64,000 nucleotides of DNA from Bosea vaviloviae (GTDB lineage Bacteria > Pseudomonadota > Alphaproteobacteria > Rhizobiales > Beijerinckiaceae), in the NCBI RefSeq assembly GCF_001741865.1, contig NZ_CP017147.1:2037001-2101000 (forward strand), in the 5' to 3' direction. The translations under genes and the position numbers were made by a program. Positions within the stretch are counted from its first letter, which is position 1; each line of letters begins with the position of its first letter. A model generated the notes under the pieces. The model had not been told where the DNA came from, made no database searches, and saw nothing but the letters and a program-made list of their open reading frames with translations. Positions 25,927 to 34,685 of the stretch are shown piece after piece.

Positions 25927-27096
25927 GTGAGCCGTTTCCGGATCATCGCCGTACTGCCGCTGCTCGCGCTATTGGGCGGCTGCAATTTCGTCGTGCTCGC
26001 TCCGGCGGGGGATGTGGCTGCGCAGCAGCGCGACCTCGTCGTCATCTCGACCATCCTGATGCTGCTGATCATCATACCGGTGATGGCGCTCACGGTGTTC
26101 TTCGCCTGGCGCTATCGGCACTCCAACAAGGAGGCGCGCTACGAGCCCGACTGGGACCACTCGACCGGGCTCGAACTGGTGATCTGGTCGGCGCCGCTGC
26201 TGATCATCATCTGCCTGGGCGCGCTGACCTGGATGGGCACCCATCTGCTCGATCCCTATCGCCAGCTCGGGCGCATCGCGGCCGGCCGCCCGGTCCCGCA
26301 GACGGCCAAGCCGCTCGAGGTGAACGTCGTCGCGCTCGACTGGAAATGGCTGTTCATCTACCCGGAATACGGGGTCGCGACCGTCAACGAGCTCGCAGCC
26401 CCGGTCGACCGGCCGATCAGCTTCCGCATCACCTCCTCCTCGGTGATGAACTCCTTCTACGTTCCCGCACTCGCAGGCCAGATCTATGCGATGGCCGGCA
26501 TGCAGACGCGGCTCCACGGGGTGATCAACCGGCCGGGGCGCTATCAGGGCTTCTCGGCCAATTATAGCGGCGCCGGCTTCTCCGGCATGCGCTTCGCGTT
26601 CCACGGGCTGACTGATGCCGATTTCGACGGCTGGATCGCGCAGGCGAAGGCGGCGGGAGCGACGCTCGATCGCGCCAGTTATCTGCAGCTGGAGCGGCCG
26701 AGCGAGAACGATCCGGTGCGCCGCTATACGAACGTCGATCCGAAGCTCTTCAACGCCATCCTCAACATGTGCGTCGAGCCCGGCAAGATGTGCATGAACG
26801 AGATGGCCGCCGTCGACGCCAAGGGCGGGCTCGGCCTGGCCGGCATCGCCAATACGCTACCGCTCTCCTACGACAAATATGCCCGCCGAGGCGCGGTCTT
26901 CGGCGCAGATCCGAGCTATGTGCTCAGCGTCTGCACCACCGAGGAGGCCGAGGCGATGCAGGCACGGGCGCCTGCGATGTCGGCTGCGCCCAGGGCGAGC
27001 GCGATCCGCGGCGCTGGCCTGCCCCTGCCCAATCTCTCGCTCCGTCGCCTGGACTCGCTGCTGCTTTCCAGCCCGGGCCACCCATCCAATTCCTGA
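25927..27096 (+). CDS. cyoA: Ubiquinol oxidase subunit II
   Basis: 389 residues. Lipoprotein signal with lipobox LLGGCN (Cys19), then two membrane helices ([41 protein letters not shown]) and a periplasmic cupredoxin domain without a CuA site ([30 protein letters not shown]), as expected of a quinol rather than cytochrome c oxidase. The extra ~80 residues at the C-terminus are Ala/Ser rich. GTG 25927 is the start. It opens cyoABCD-surf1 and ends 14 bp before cyoB. Confidence 0.93.
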   Translation: MSRFRIIAVLPLLALLGGCNFVVLAPAGDVAAQQRDLVVISTILMLLIIIPVMALTVFFAWRYRHSNKEARYEPDWDHSTGLELVIWSAPLLIIICLGALTWMGTHLLDPYRQLGRIAAGRPVPQTAKPLEVNVVALDWKWLFIYPEYGVATVNELAAPVDRPISFRITSSSVMNSFYVPALAGQIYAMAGMQTRLHGVINRPGRYQGFSANYSGAGFSGMRFAFHGLTDADFDGWIAQAKAAGATLDRASYLQLERPSENDPVRRYTNVDPKLFNAILNMCVEPGKMCMNEMAAVDAKGGLGLAGIANTLPLSYDKYARRGAVFGADPSYVLSVCTTEEAEAMQARAPAMSAAPRASAIRGAGLPLPNLSLRRLDSLLLSSPGHPSNS

Positions 27097-27110
27097 AGCG
27101 AGATAGTCCG

Positions 27111-29117
27111 GTGCCTGACGTTTCCGCTCTCCTCAAGATGATCTTCGGCCGGTTGACGCTGGAGTCGTTCCCGCTGCACGAGCCGATCCTGCTCGTGACC
27201 TTCGCCGCGGTCGTGCTCGGCGGCATCGTCGTCGTCGGCGCGCTGACTTACTTTCGCGTCTGGGGCTATCTCTGGCGCGAATGGTTCACCAGCGTGGACC
27301 ATAAGAAGATCGGCATCATGTACATGGTGCTGGGTCTCGTCATGCTGCTGCGCGGCTTCGCCGACGCGATCATGATGCGCCTGCAGCAGGCCATGGCCTT
27401 CAACGGCTCGGAAGGCTATCTCACCGCGCATCACTACGATCAGGTCTTCACCGCCCATGGCGTGATCATGATCTTCTTCGTGGCGATGCCGATGGTCACC
27501 GGGCTGATGAACTTCGTCGTGCCGCTGCAGATCGGCGCGCGCGACGTCTCCTTCCCCTTCCTCAACAATTTCAGCTTCTGGATGACGACGGCCGGCGCCG
27601 TCCTCGTCATGATGTCGCTCTTCGTCGGCGAGTTCGCGCGCACCGGCTGGCTCGCCTACCCGCCGCTCTCGGGCATCGGCTACAGCCCCGATGTCGGGGT
27701 CGATTATTACATCTGGGCGCTGCAGGTCGCCGGCATCGGCACGCTGCTGTCGGGCATCAACCTCGTCTGCACCATCGTGAAGATGCGGGCCCCGGGCATG
27801 ACGATGATGAAGATGCCCGTCTTCACCTGGACGTCGCTATGCACCAACGTCCTGATCGTCGCGGCCTTCCCGGTGCTGACGGCGGTCCTCGCGCTGCTCT
27901 CGCTCGATCGCTATGTCGGCACCAACTTCTTCACGAACGACTTCGGCGGCAGCCCGATGATGTACGTGAACCTGATCTGGATCTGGGGCCATCCGGAGGT
28001 CTACATCCTGATCCTGCCGGCCTTCGGCATCTTCTCCGAGGTGACCTCGACCTTCTCGGGCAAGCGCCTCTTCGGCTACACCTCGATGGTCTACGCCACC
28101 GTCGTCATCACCATCCTGTCCTATCTGGTCTGGCTGCACCATTTCTTCACGATGGGCTCCGGCGCGAGCGTGAATTCCTTCTTCGGGATCACGACGATGA
28201 TCATCTCGATCCCGACGGGCGCCAAGATCTTCAACTGGCTGTTCACGATGTATCGCGGCCGCATCCGCTTCGAACTGCCGATGATGTGGACGCTCGCCTT
28301 CATGCTGACCTTCACGGTCGGCGGCATGACGGGCGTGCTGCTGGCGGTGCCCCCGGCCGACTTCGTGCTGCACAACAGCCTGTTCCTGGTCGCCCATTTC
28401 CACAATGTCATCATCGGCGGTGTGCTGTTCGGGCTCTTCGCCGGCATCGTCTACTGGTGGCCCAAGGCCTTCGGCTTCAAGCTCGATCCGTTCTGGGGCA
28501 AGCTCTCCTTCTGGTTCTGGGTGGTGGGCTTCTGGTTCGCCTTCATGCCGCTCTACATCCTGGGCCTGATGGGGGTGACGCGCCGGATGCGCGTCTTCGA
28601 CGACCCGTCCCTGCAGATCTGGTTCATCATCGCGGGTTTCGGCGCCTTCCTGATCCTGCTCGGCATCGTCGCTTTCCTCGTGCAGATCGGCGTCAGCATC
28701 CTCAGGCGGGACAAGCTGCGCGAGACGACCGGCGACCCCTGGGACGGCAGGACGCTGGAATGGGCGACCGCTTCGCCGCCGCCGGCCTATAATTTCGCTT
28801 TTACGCCGATCATCCACGACAATGACGCCTGGTCGGACATGAAGCGCCGCGGCTACCAGCGCCCGCTCGACGGCTACAGGGCGATCCATATGCCGAGCAA
28901 CACGCCGACCGGGATCATCCTTGCCGGCCTGAGCATGGCCGTCGCCTTCGGCCTGATCTGGTACATGTGGTGGCTGGCCGCGCTCGGCTTCGTGGCGCTG
29001 CTCGTCGTGACGATCGCCCACACCTTCAACTACCACCGCGATTTCCACATCCCTGTCGAGGAGGTGGTGCGCACGGAAGCGGAGCGTACCCGCCTCCTGG
29101 CCGGCGCGGGAGCCTGA
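27111..29117 (+). CDS. cyoB: Ubiquinol oxidase subunit I
   Basis: 668 residues, the heme-copper catalytic subunit. [14 protein letters not shown] contains Arg81 and Asp85, and [11 protein letters not shown] contains His108 and His116. These are offset by +10 from the E. coli quinol-site Arg71/Asp75/His98 and the low-spin heme ligand His106. [15 protein letters not shown] carries the CuB His and the cross-linked Tyr. [10 protein letters not shown] carries the CuB His pair. [11 protein letters not shown] carries the remaining heme ligands. The high-affinity quinone site and D/K-channel residues look complete. The start is GTG 27111, giving [13 protein letters not shown]. The longer upstream frame would overlap cyoA. 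Confidence 0.96.
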   Translation: MPDVSALLKMIFGRLTLESFPLHEPILLVTFAAVVLGGIVVVGALTYFRVWGYLWREWFTSVDHKKIGIMYMVLGLVMLLRGFADAIMMRLQQAMAFNGSEGYLTAHHYDQVFTAHGVIMIFFVAMPMVTGLMNFVVPLQIGARDVSFPFLNNFSFWMTTAGAVLVMMSLFVGEFARTGWLAYPPLSGIGYSPDVGVDYYIWALQVAGIGTLLSGINLVCTIVKMRAPGMTMMKMPVFTWTSLCTNVLIVAAFPVLTAVLALLSLDRYVGTNFFTNDFGGSPMMYVNLIWIWGHPEVYILILPAFGIFSEVTSTFSGKRLFGYTSMVYATVVITILSYLVWLHHFFTMGSGASVNSFFGITTMIISIPTGAKIFNWLFTMYRGRIRFELPMMWTLAFMLTFTVGGMTGVLLAVPPADFVLHNSLFLVAHFHNVIIGGVLFGLFAGIVYWWPKAFGFKLDPFWGKLSFWFWVVGFWFAFMPLYILGLMGVTRRMRVFDDPSLQIWFIIAGFGAFLILLGIVAFLVQIGVSILRRDKLRETTGDPWDGRTLEWATASPPPAYNFAFTPIIHDNDAWSDMKRRGYQRPLDGYRAIHMPSNTPTGIILAGLSMAVAFGLIWYMWWLAALGFVALLVVTIAHTFNYHRDFHIPVEEVVRTEAERTRLLAGAGA

Positions 29118-29120
29118 GCC

Positions 29121-29753
29121 ATGACGACAGCCGATATCTCTGTGCGGGAAGACGCCGAGACCGTCTTCTATCTGAAGGACGAGCACGACCACCCGGAAGG
29201 CTCGAGCACCGCGCTCGGCTTCTGGATCTATCTGATGAGCGACTGCCTCATCTTCGCGGTGCTGTTTGCGATCTATGGGGTGCTCGGCGCCAACTATGCC
29301 GCGGGGCCCTCGCCCAAGGACCTGTTCGATCTGCCGCTGGTCGCGCTGAACACGACGATGCTGCTGCTCTCATCGATCACCTATGGCTTCGCCATGCTGA
29401 CCATGGAGAAGGGCCGCGTCGCGGCGACCCAGGCCTGGCTGGCGGTTACCGGCCTGTTCGGCCTCGCCTTCCTCAGCATCGAGCTCTACGAGTTCCACCA
29501 CCTGATCGAGATCGGCGCGACGCCGCAGCGCAGCGCCTTCCTGTCGGCCTTCTTCACCCTCGTCGGCACCCACGGCCTGCACGTGACCTTCGGCACGATC
29601 TGGCTGGTGACGCTGATGGTGCAGGTCGCCAAGCACGGGCTGATCGCGGCCAACCGCCGTCGCCTGATGTGCCTGAGCATGTTCTGGCACTTCCTCGACG
29701 TCGTCTGGATCGGCGTCTTCACCTTCGTCTATCTCACGGGAATGCTGCGATGA
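29121..29753 (+). CDS. cyoC: Ubiquinol oxidase subunit III
   Basis: 210 residues with five membrane helices. SSTALGFWIYLMSDCLIFAVLFA opens helix 1, GTHGLHVTFGTIWLVTLM and SMFWHFLDVVWIGVFTFVYL close the protein. Subunit III stabilises the oxidase and its proton uptake. The stop overlaps the cyoD start in ATGA. Length fits CyoC (204 in E. coli). Confidence 0.95.
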   Translation: MTTADISVREDAETVFYLKDEHDHPEGSSTALGFWIYLMSDCLIFAVLFAIYGVLGANYAAGPSPKDLFDLPLVALNTTMLLLSSITYGFAMLTMEKGRVAATQAWLAVTGLFGLAFLSIELYEFHHLIEIGATPQRSAFLSAFFTLVGTHGLHVTFGTIWLVTLMVQVAKHGLIAANRRRLMCLSMFWHFLDVVWIGVFTFVYLTGMLR

Positions 29754-30124
29754 GCTCCGAAGCGCATGGCGATCACGGCGGTCATGGCGATCAGGTCGAG
29801 GCGCATGGTTCGTTTCGCGGCTATCTGACCGGCTTCCTGCTCTCGGTCGTGCTGACCGCGATCCCGTTCTGGCTGGTCATGAACAACGTCCTGGACAACA
29901 AGCAGGCGACGGCGCTTGTGATCATGGCCTTCGCCGTGGTCCAGATCGTCGTGCATATGGTCTTCTTCCTGCACATGAACGGCCGCTCGGAAGGGGGCTG
30001 GACGATGCTGGCGCTGATCTTCACGATCATCCTCGTGGTCATCGCGCTCACCGGTTCGCTCTGGGTGATGTACCACCTCAACACCAACATGATGCCCGGC
30101 CACGACATGAGCCAGATGCCGTGA
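29750..30124 (+). CDS. cyoD: Cytochrome bo/ba3 quinol oxidase subunit IV
   Basis: 124 residues. A His/Gly-rich N-terminus (EAHGDHGGHGDQVEAHG) is followed by three membrane helices including FWLVMNNVLDNKQATALVIMAFAVVQIVVHMVFFLHM. Subunit IV assists CuB and heme insertion. ATG 29750 overlaps cyoC, and the stop overlaps the SURF1 start (GTGA). Confidence 0.94.
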   Translation: MSSEAHGDHGGHGDQVEAHGSFRGYLTGFLLSVVLTAIPFWLVMNNVLDNKQATALVIMAFAVVQIVVHMVFFLHMNGRSEGGWTMLALIFTIILVVIALTGSLWVMYHLNTNMMPGHDMSQMP

Positions 30125-30969
30125 CACGCACGGCCAGGCGGCAGGGAGTGCCTGCTACGCTGGACGAGCGCGCGCGTGACGACGGCGATGGGGCGGCGAG
30201 CGGGCGGGGCCGCAGGCCGCGTTCGATGGGCCTGCTCGTCTGTCTCGGCATTGTCGCCCTCATCGGCGTCACAGGCTTCCTGGCGCTCGGCATCTGGCAG
30301 GTTCAGCGCCTTGGCTGGAAGCAGGCGCTGATCGCCCGCGTCGAGAGCCGCATCCATGCGGCGCCGGTGCCCGCTCCCGGCTCGGCGGGCTGGACGACGA
30401 TCGCCGACGACGAATACCGGCGCGTGCAGATGAGCGGGCTTTTCCAGCAGGGTCGCGCAACCTTCGTGCAGGCGGTGACGGAGCGCGGCGGCGGCTATTG
30501 GCTGATGACGCCGCTGCGCACCGATGCGGGTTTCACGGTGCTGGTCAATCGCGGCTTCGTCACGCCGGAGCAGCGCAGTCAACTGAGCGGGCCGGCCTCC
30601 GTGTCGAATGGCCAGATTCCAATCGCGCAGGTCACGGTCACGGGCCTCCTGCGCCTGAGCGAACCCGGAGGCGGCTTCCTGCGCCACAACGATCCCGCCG
30701 TTGATCGCTGGTATTCACGCGATGTCGCCGCGATCGCCGCAGCGCGCGAGCTCGGCGTTGGCGAGGTCGCGCCCTATTTCATCGACGCCGATGCGAAGCA
30801 GGGTCCGGCGGGCTTTCCCGTCGGCGGGCTGACAGTGCTGCGCTTTGCGAATAGTCATCTCGTTTACGCGCTGACCTGGTTCGCGCTGGCGCTCATGCTC
30901 GCCGCGGCGGCGGCCTTCGTCATTCGCGGCGAGTATCGGCTGCGGCGCGCAGTGGAGAACGAGCATTAG
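30121..30969 (+). CDS. SURF1-family oxidase assembly protein
   Basis: 282 residues. GVTGFLALGIWQVQRLGWKQALI is the signature first helix of SURF1. The periplasmic part has RVQMSGLFQQG and TPLRTDAGFTVLVNRGFVTPE, and the second helix is near the C-terminus (LVYALTWFALALMLAAAAAFVI). SURF1 proteins help insert heme a. In Paracoccus the quinol oxidase operon qoxABCD carries such a gene (surf1q), while heme o-type cyo operons have cyoE instead. GTG 30121 overlaps cyoD. The 38-residue basic N-terminal tail is unusual. Confidence 0.88.
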   Translation: MTRTARRQGVPATLDERARDDGDGAASGRGRRPRSMGLLVCLGIVALIGVTGFLALGIWQVQRLGWKQALIARVESRIHAAPVPAPGSAGWTTIADDEYRRVQMSGLFQQGRATFVQAVTERGGGYWLMTPLRTDAGFTVLVNRGFVTPEQRSQLSGPASVSNGQIPIAQVTVTGLLRLSEPGGGFLRHNDPAVDRWYSRDVAAIAAARELGVGEVAPYFIDADAKQGPAGFPVGGLTVLRFANSHLVYALTWFALALMLAAAAAFVIRGEYRLRRAVENEH

Positions 30970-31009
30970 CGTTCAGGACACCACAAGCCGGAAGAACCTG
31001 CTGCTACTC

Positions 31010-32245
31010 GTGCAGCTGCGCTGGTTCGCCGTCGGCGGCCAGGTGCTGACCATGCTGGTCGTGCAGTTCTGGCTCGGCATCGCCTTGCCGGTGCCGCAGA
31101 TGGCCGGCGTCATCCTGTTCCTGGTCGGTCTCAACGTCGTCAGCCTGCTGCGCCATCGGCAGAACACCGAGATCAATCACAGCGAACTCGTCGCCGAACT
31201 GATGCTCGACGTCACCGCGCTGACGATCCAGCTCTATCTCAGCGGCGGCGCGAGCAACCCTTTCATCTCGCTCTATCTCCTGCAGATCGCGCTCGGCGCC
31301 GTGCTGCTCGAGGTCTGGGCGGCCAGGCTCCTGGTCGTCGTCGCCAGCGGCTGCTTCATCGGGCTGATCTTCTCCTATCGGCCGCTCGTGCTGCCGCCGG
31401 AACTGGCCGGCGAGCTCCTGACGCTGCACATTCAGGGCATGTTCGTCTGCTTCGTGCTGGCGGCGAGCCTGCTCGTCTTCTTCATCGCGCGGATCAACCG
31501 GAACCTGCGCATCCGGGATTTTCACCTCGCCGATCTGCGCCAGCGTGCGGCGGAGGAAGACCATATCGTCAGGATGGGCCTGCTGGCCTCGGGCGCCGCC
31601 CATGAACTCGGCACGCCGCTGGCGACGCTCTCGGTCATCCTGAACGACTGGCAGCGCATGCCCGTCTTCAGGAGCGATCCCGATCTCGTCCAGGAGATCG
31701 GCGAGATGCAGAGCCAGATCGACCGCTGCAAATCGATCGTCACCGGCATCCTGATGTCCTCCGGCGAAGCGCGCGGCGAGGGGCCGGTCAAGACCACGGT
31801 CAATGGTTTCGTTGATGGCCTGGTCGCGGAGTGGCGCTCGCATCGCTCGCCCATCGCGCTCGACTATGACAACCGCTTCAGCCCCGATGACAGCATCGTC
31901 TCCGACCCGGCCCTGAAGCAGGTCATCTTCAACGTCTTCGACAATGCGCTCGAGGCCTCGCCGCATTGGGTCGGGGTCACCATCGGCCGGCGCGGCGACG
32001 AACTCCTCATCGCGGTGGATGATGCCGGGCCGGGCTTCGACCCGACGATCCTCGCCGAACTCGGCCAGCCCTATCGCTCGACCAAGCAGCGCCCCGGCAG
32101 CGGGCTGGGGCTCTTTCTCGTCGTCAATGTGCTGCGCAAGCTCGGCGGCACGGTGACGGCGCGCAACCGCATCGGCCGTGGCGCCCATGTCATGCTCGCG
32201 CTGCCGCTGGCGAGCCTCTCTCCGGGAGCTGTCGATGCAGCCTGA
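31010..32245 (+). CDS. Redox-sensing histidine kinase of the RegB/PrrB/ActS type
   Basis: 411 residues from GTG 31010. Six membrane helices in 1-165, with the quinone-sensing heptad GGASNPF at 79-85. The H-box LLASGAAHELGTPLATL has phospho-His198, the redox Cys lies in QIDRCKSIVTGIL (Cys240), and the N/G boxes are FNVFDNALEASP and GSGLGLFLVV. In Rhodobacter the heptad binds ubiquinone and the Cys controls dimerisation. The frame is open upstream; an AUU codon at 30965, overlapping the SURF1 stop and preceded by GGAGA, is a possible non-standard start that would add 15 residues before the first helix. It is followed by the response regulator with an 11-bp overlap. Confidence 0.92.
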   Translation: MQLRWFAVGGQVLTMLVVQFWLGIALPVPQMAGVILFLVGLNVVSLLRHRQNTEINHSELVAELMLDVTALTIQLYLSGGASNPFISLYLLQIALGAVLLEVWAARLLVVVASGCFIGLIFSYRPLVLPPELAGELLTLHIQGMFVCFVLAASLLVFFIARINRNLRIRDFHLADLRQRAAEEDHIVRMGLLASGAAHELGTPLATLSVILNDWQRMPVFRSDPDLVQEIGEMQSQIDRCKSIVTGILMSSGEARGEGPVKTTVNGFVDGLVAEWRSHRSPIALDYDNRFSPDDSIVSDPALKQVIFNVFDNALEASPHWVGVTIGRRGDELLIAVDDAGPGFDPTILAELGQPYRSTKQRPGSGLGLFLVVNVLRKLGGTVTARNRIGRGAHVMLALPLASLSPGAVDAA

Positions 32246-32768
32246 ACGCACGCTCCTGATCGTCGAGGACGACCCCTCCTTCGCGCGTGCCTTGCGCCGC
32301 TCCTTCGAGCGTCGCGGCTACATGGTCTTATCCTGCGACGGCGTTGCCGGCCTGCAGGACCTGCTGGCGACCGCGTCCCCGGGCTATGCCGTCGTCGACC
32401 TCAAGCTCGTCGGCGGCTCCGGCCTGGAATGCATCAAGCTGCTGCATGGGCACGATCCGCTGATGAAGATCGTGGTGCTGACCGGCTTTGCCAGCATCGC
32501 CACGGCGGTCGAGGCGATCAAGCTCGGCGCCTGCCACTACCTGGCGAAGCCGTCCAATGGCGACGATATCGAGGCGGCCTTCGAGAAATCGACCGGCAAT
32601 GCGGAGGTGCCGCTCTCGCAGCGGCCGACCTCGCTGAAGAACCTCGAATGGGAGCGCATTCACGAAACCCTGGTCGAGACGGATTTCAACATCTCCGAAA
32701 CCGCTCGGCGGCTGGGAATGCATCGCCGGACGCTGGCGCGGAAGCTCGAAAAGCGCAGGGTTAACTGA
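32235..32768 (+). CDS. RegA/PrrA/ActR-type response regulator
   Basis: 177 residues. Receiver domain ~6-125 with acidic pocket EDD and phospho-acceptor Asp55 (YAVVDLKL), the TGFASIATAVEAIKLGA switch region and Lys in LAKPSN. The C-terminal Fis-type HTH is DFNISETARRLGMHRRTLARKLEKRRV, nearly invariant in RegA homologues, with the proline-rich linker short. RegA controls terminal oxidases, nitrogen and carbon fixation genes in alphaproteobacteria. ATG 32235 lies inside the end of the kinase gene, so the pair is translationally coupled to it and to the oxidase operon. Confidence 0.94.
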   Translation: MQPERTLLIVEDDPSFARALRRSFERRGYMVLSCDGVAGLQDLLATASPGYAVVDLKLVGGSGLECIKLLHGHDPLMKIVVLTGFASIATAVEAIKLGACHYLAKPSNGDDIEAAFEKSTGNAEVPLSQRPTSLKNLEWERIHETLVETDFNISETARRLGMHRRTLARKLEKRRVN

Positions 32769-32833
32769 GGGCTTCGCGGCGAAACCTCTTCCCTTCACTG
32801 CCCTTCTTCTTCCGCGGGGCCTGGTCGCCTCGC

Positions 32834-33634
32834 TCAGCTTTCCAGCATCCATTCATGGGCGGGGTCGTTGGCGAATTTCCAGACCCGCTTCGGCCCTGCC
32901 ATGACGTTGAGATAATACAGCTCGTAGCCATGCGGCGCGGCGACCGGATGGTAGCCCCTGGGCACGAGCACGACATCGCCATCCTCGGCCGCGAGCGTCT
33001 CGTCGAGCGAACGGTCGTCGGTGTAGACGCGCTGGAGAGCGAAACCCTGTGGTGGCGAGAGGCGGTGGTAATAGGTCTCCTCCAGCAGCGATTCCCGTGG
33101 CAGCGCGTCCCGGTCGTGCTTGTGCGGCGGGTAGCTCGACCAAGAGCCCGAGGGCGTGATCACCTCGACCACGAGCAGGCTTTCGGCAGGCTCGGTCTCC
33201 GGCAGGATGTTGCGGACATGGCGGGTGTTCGTGCCCTGGCCGCGTGTCAGGCAGCCGACATCCCTGGGCGCGATGACGCGTGGTTTGAGACCCGGCTTGC
33301 CGGGGGCTGAGCAGACCGCCACGTCGCAGCCGCCTTCAGCCGTGACGCTCCAGGACGTTCCAGCCGGCACATAAAGCGACCAGGGGTCGGGTTCGAAGGG
33401 GGAATTGCGGCCGCCGATCGTGCCGAACTCCGTGCCGCCCGCGCTGGCCGCGACCTTGCCCGCGAGCAGGACGATGCAGGCCTCGCGATCGCCGGTCTCC
33501 TTCGACAGGCTCTGGCCGTCAGCGAGCTTGTAGACTTCGAAGCCGACATGGTCCCAGCCGGCCGATGCCGGCGTGACGTTGTGGATGCGGCCCTCGGTAT
33601 CGGGGGCGGCGGGTTTGACGAGCAGTTTCGACAT
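32834..33634 (-). CDS. iolB: 5-deoxy-glucuronate isomerase
   Basis: 266-residue double-cupin isomerase (KduI/IolB family). It converts 5-deoxy-D-glucuronate to 2-deoxy-5-keto-D-gluconate in inositol breakdown. Motifs include VEVITPSGSWSSYPPHKHD, where HKHD supplies metal ligands, the later EETYYHRLSPPQGFALQRVYT and the VLVPRGYHPVAAPHGYELYYLNVMAG strand with ligand His residues. It is the last gene of the leftward iolR-C-D-E-B operon, 13 bp after iolE. Confidence 0.94.
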   Translation of the reverse strand: MSKLLVKPAAPDTEGRIHNVTPASAGWDHVGFEVYKLADGQSLSKETGDREACIVLLAGKVAASAGGTEFGTIGGRNSPFEPDPWSLYVPAGTSWSVTAEGGCDVAVCSAPGKPGLKPRVIAPRDVGCLTRGQGTNTRHVRNILPETEPAESLLVVEVITPSGSWSSYPPHKHDRDALPRESLLEETYYHRLSPPQGFALQRVYTDDRSLDETLAAEDGDVVLVPRGYHPVAAPHGYELYYLNVMAGPKRVWKFANDPAHEWMLES

Positions 33635-33647
33635 GATGTGCTCCGGC

Positions 33648-34547
33648 TCAGGCGAGCCCGGCCTCCTTCAGGCTCAGCCTCAGATGGGCGACGCCCCTCT
33701 TGGCATAGGTCAGGGGATGGGCCTTCTCAGGGTCCTGCTCGGCCTCGACCACGACCCAGCCGGAATAGCCGGGCAGGGCGCGGAAGACGGCGGGGTAATC
33801 GACCATGCCGTCGCCGGGCACGGTGTAGACGCCGAGATCGCTGCCCTGGCCGAGCACGGCATCGAGGAAGCTCCAGCTGCCGGCCTTGGCCTGCTCCATC
33901 ACGCTCTCGCGCACATCCTTGGCGTGGACATGGCTGATCCGGTCGCGATAGCGCGCGGCGAGCGCGGCAGGGTCGGCCCCGCCCCAGCTCGCATGGCCGG
34001 TGTCGAGCAGCAGATGCACGGCCGGGCCGGTTGCCGCCATGAAGGCGTCGATATCGGCCTCGCTCTCGACGATCGTGCCCATATGGTGGTGATAGACCAG
34101 CCGGACGCCTTCGCTCAGCGTGCGCTCGGCGACCTCGGTGATCCGCCGGCCGAACTGCGCCCAGTCGCCCGCCGCCATCACCGGCCGTTGCGAGAGCGGC
34201 TTGCCGCGGTCGCCATGGATCGCGTTCGAGGTCTCGGCGAAGACCAGGACATTCGAGCCCATCGCCTTGAGCAGATCGAGATGCGGCCGCAGCTGGGCCA
34301 TCTCTTCATCGGCATCGCGCAGCAGCAATTCGGCGGAGTACCAGCCCGAGATGCAGGCCATGCCGAAGGGGGCGAGCGCGGCCTTGAGCGCGGCGGGTTC
34401 GCGCGGGAATTTATGGCCGAGTTCCATGCCCTCAAAACCGGCCTCGCGGGCCTCATCCAGGCAGGTTTCGAGCGAGGTCGCGCCGCCGATCTCCTGCAGG
34501 TCGTCATTCGACCAGCCGATGGGGTTGGCGCCGATGCGGATAGGCAT
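33648..34547 (-). CDS. iolE: Inosose dehydratase
   Basis: 299-residue xylose-isomerase-like TIM barrel. It dehydrates scyllo-inosose (2-keto-myo-inositol) to the 3D-dihydroxy-trione substrate of IolD. IGANPIGWSNDDLQEIGG opens the barrel, LVYHHHMGTIVESEADIDAF and LLLDTGHASWGGADPAALAARY carry metal ligands, and ISHVHAKDVR with VEAEQDPEKAHPLTYAKRG closes it. It is separated from iolD by a long palindromic repeat. Confidence 0.94.
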   Translation of the reverse strand: MPIRIGANPIGWSNDDLQEIGGATSLETCLDEAREAGFEGMELGHKFPREPAALKAALAPFGMACISGWYSAELLLRDADEEMAQLRPHLDLLKAMGSNVLVFAETSNAIHGDRGKPLSQRPVMAAGDWAQFGRRITEVAERTLSEGVRLVYHHHMGTIVESEADIDAFMAATGPAVHLLLDTGHASWGGADPAALAARYRDRISHVHAKDVRESVMEQAKAGSWSFLDAVLGQGSDLGVYTVPGDGMVDYPAVFRALPGYSGWVVVEAEQDPEKAHPLTYAKRGVAHLRLSLKEAGLA

Positions 34548-34593
34548 GTCGTTGGTTCCGTATTCTTCGAGGCGATCAGAATGAGGCGCGGTT

Positions 34594-34677
34594 CCCCGTC
34601 ATTGCGAGCGAAGCGAAGCAATCCAGGACTCTCACGCACTCTCCCTGGATTGCTTCGCTTCGCTCGCAATGACGGGG
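34594..34677. repeat. GTCATTGCGAG palindromic repeat, copy 2, within the iol operon
   Basis: Perfect 34-bp arms (34594-34627 and 34644-34677) around a 16-base loop. It sits between iolD and iolE, which are transcribed leftward as parts of one operon, so it may protect upstream mRNA from 3' decay or attenuate iolE-iolB rather than fully terminate. Confidence 0.88.
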
Positions 34678-34685
34678 GTAGTTGA

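Noticed and set aside
27837..29192. 451-codon minus-strand frame across cyoB
   Set aside because: It is entirely opposite a well-conserved oxidase subunit. Its His/Asp/Arg-rich composition is that of a shadow frame.
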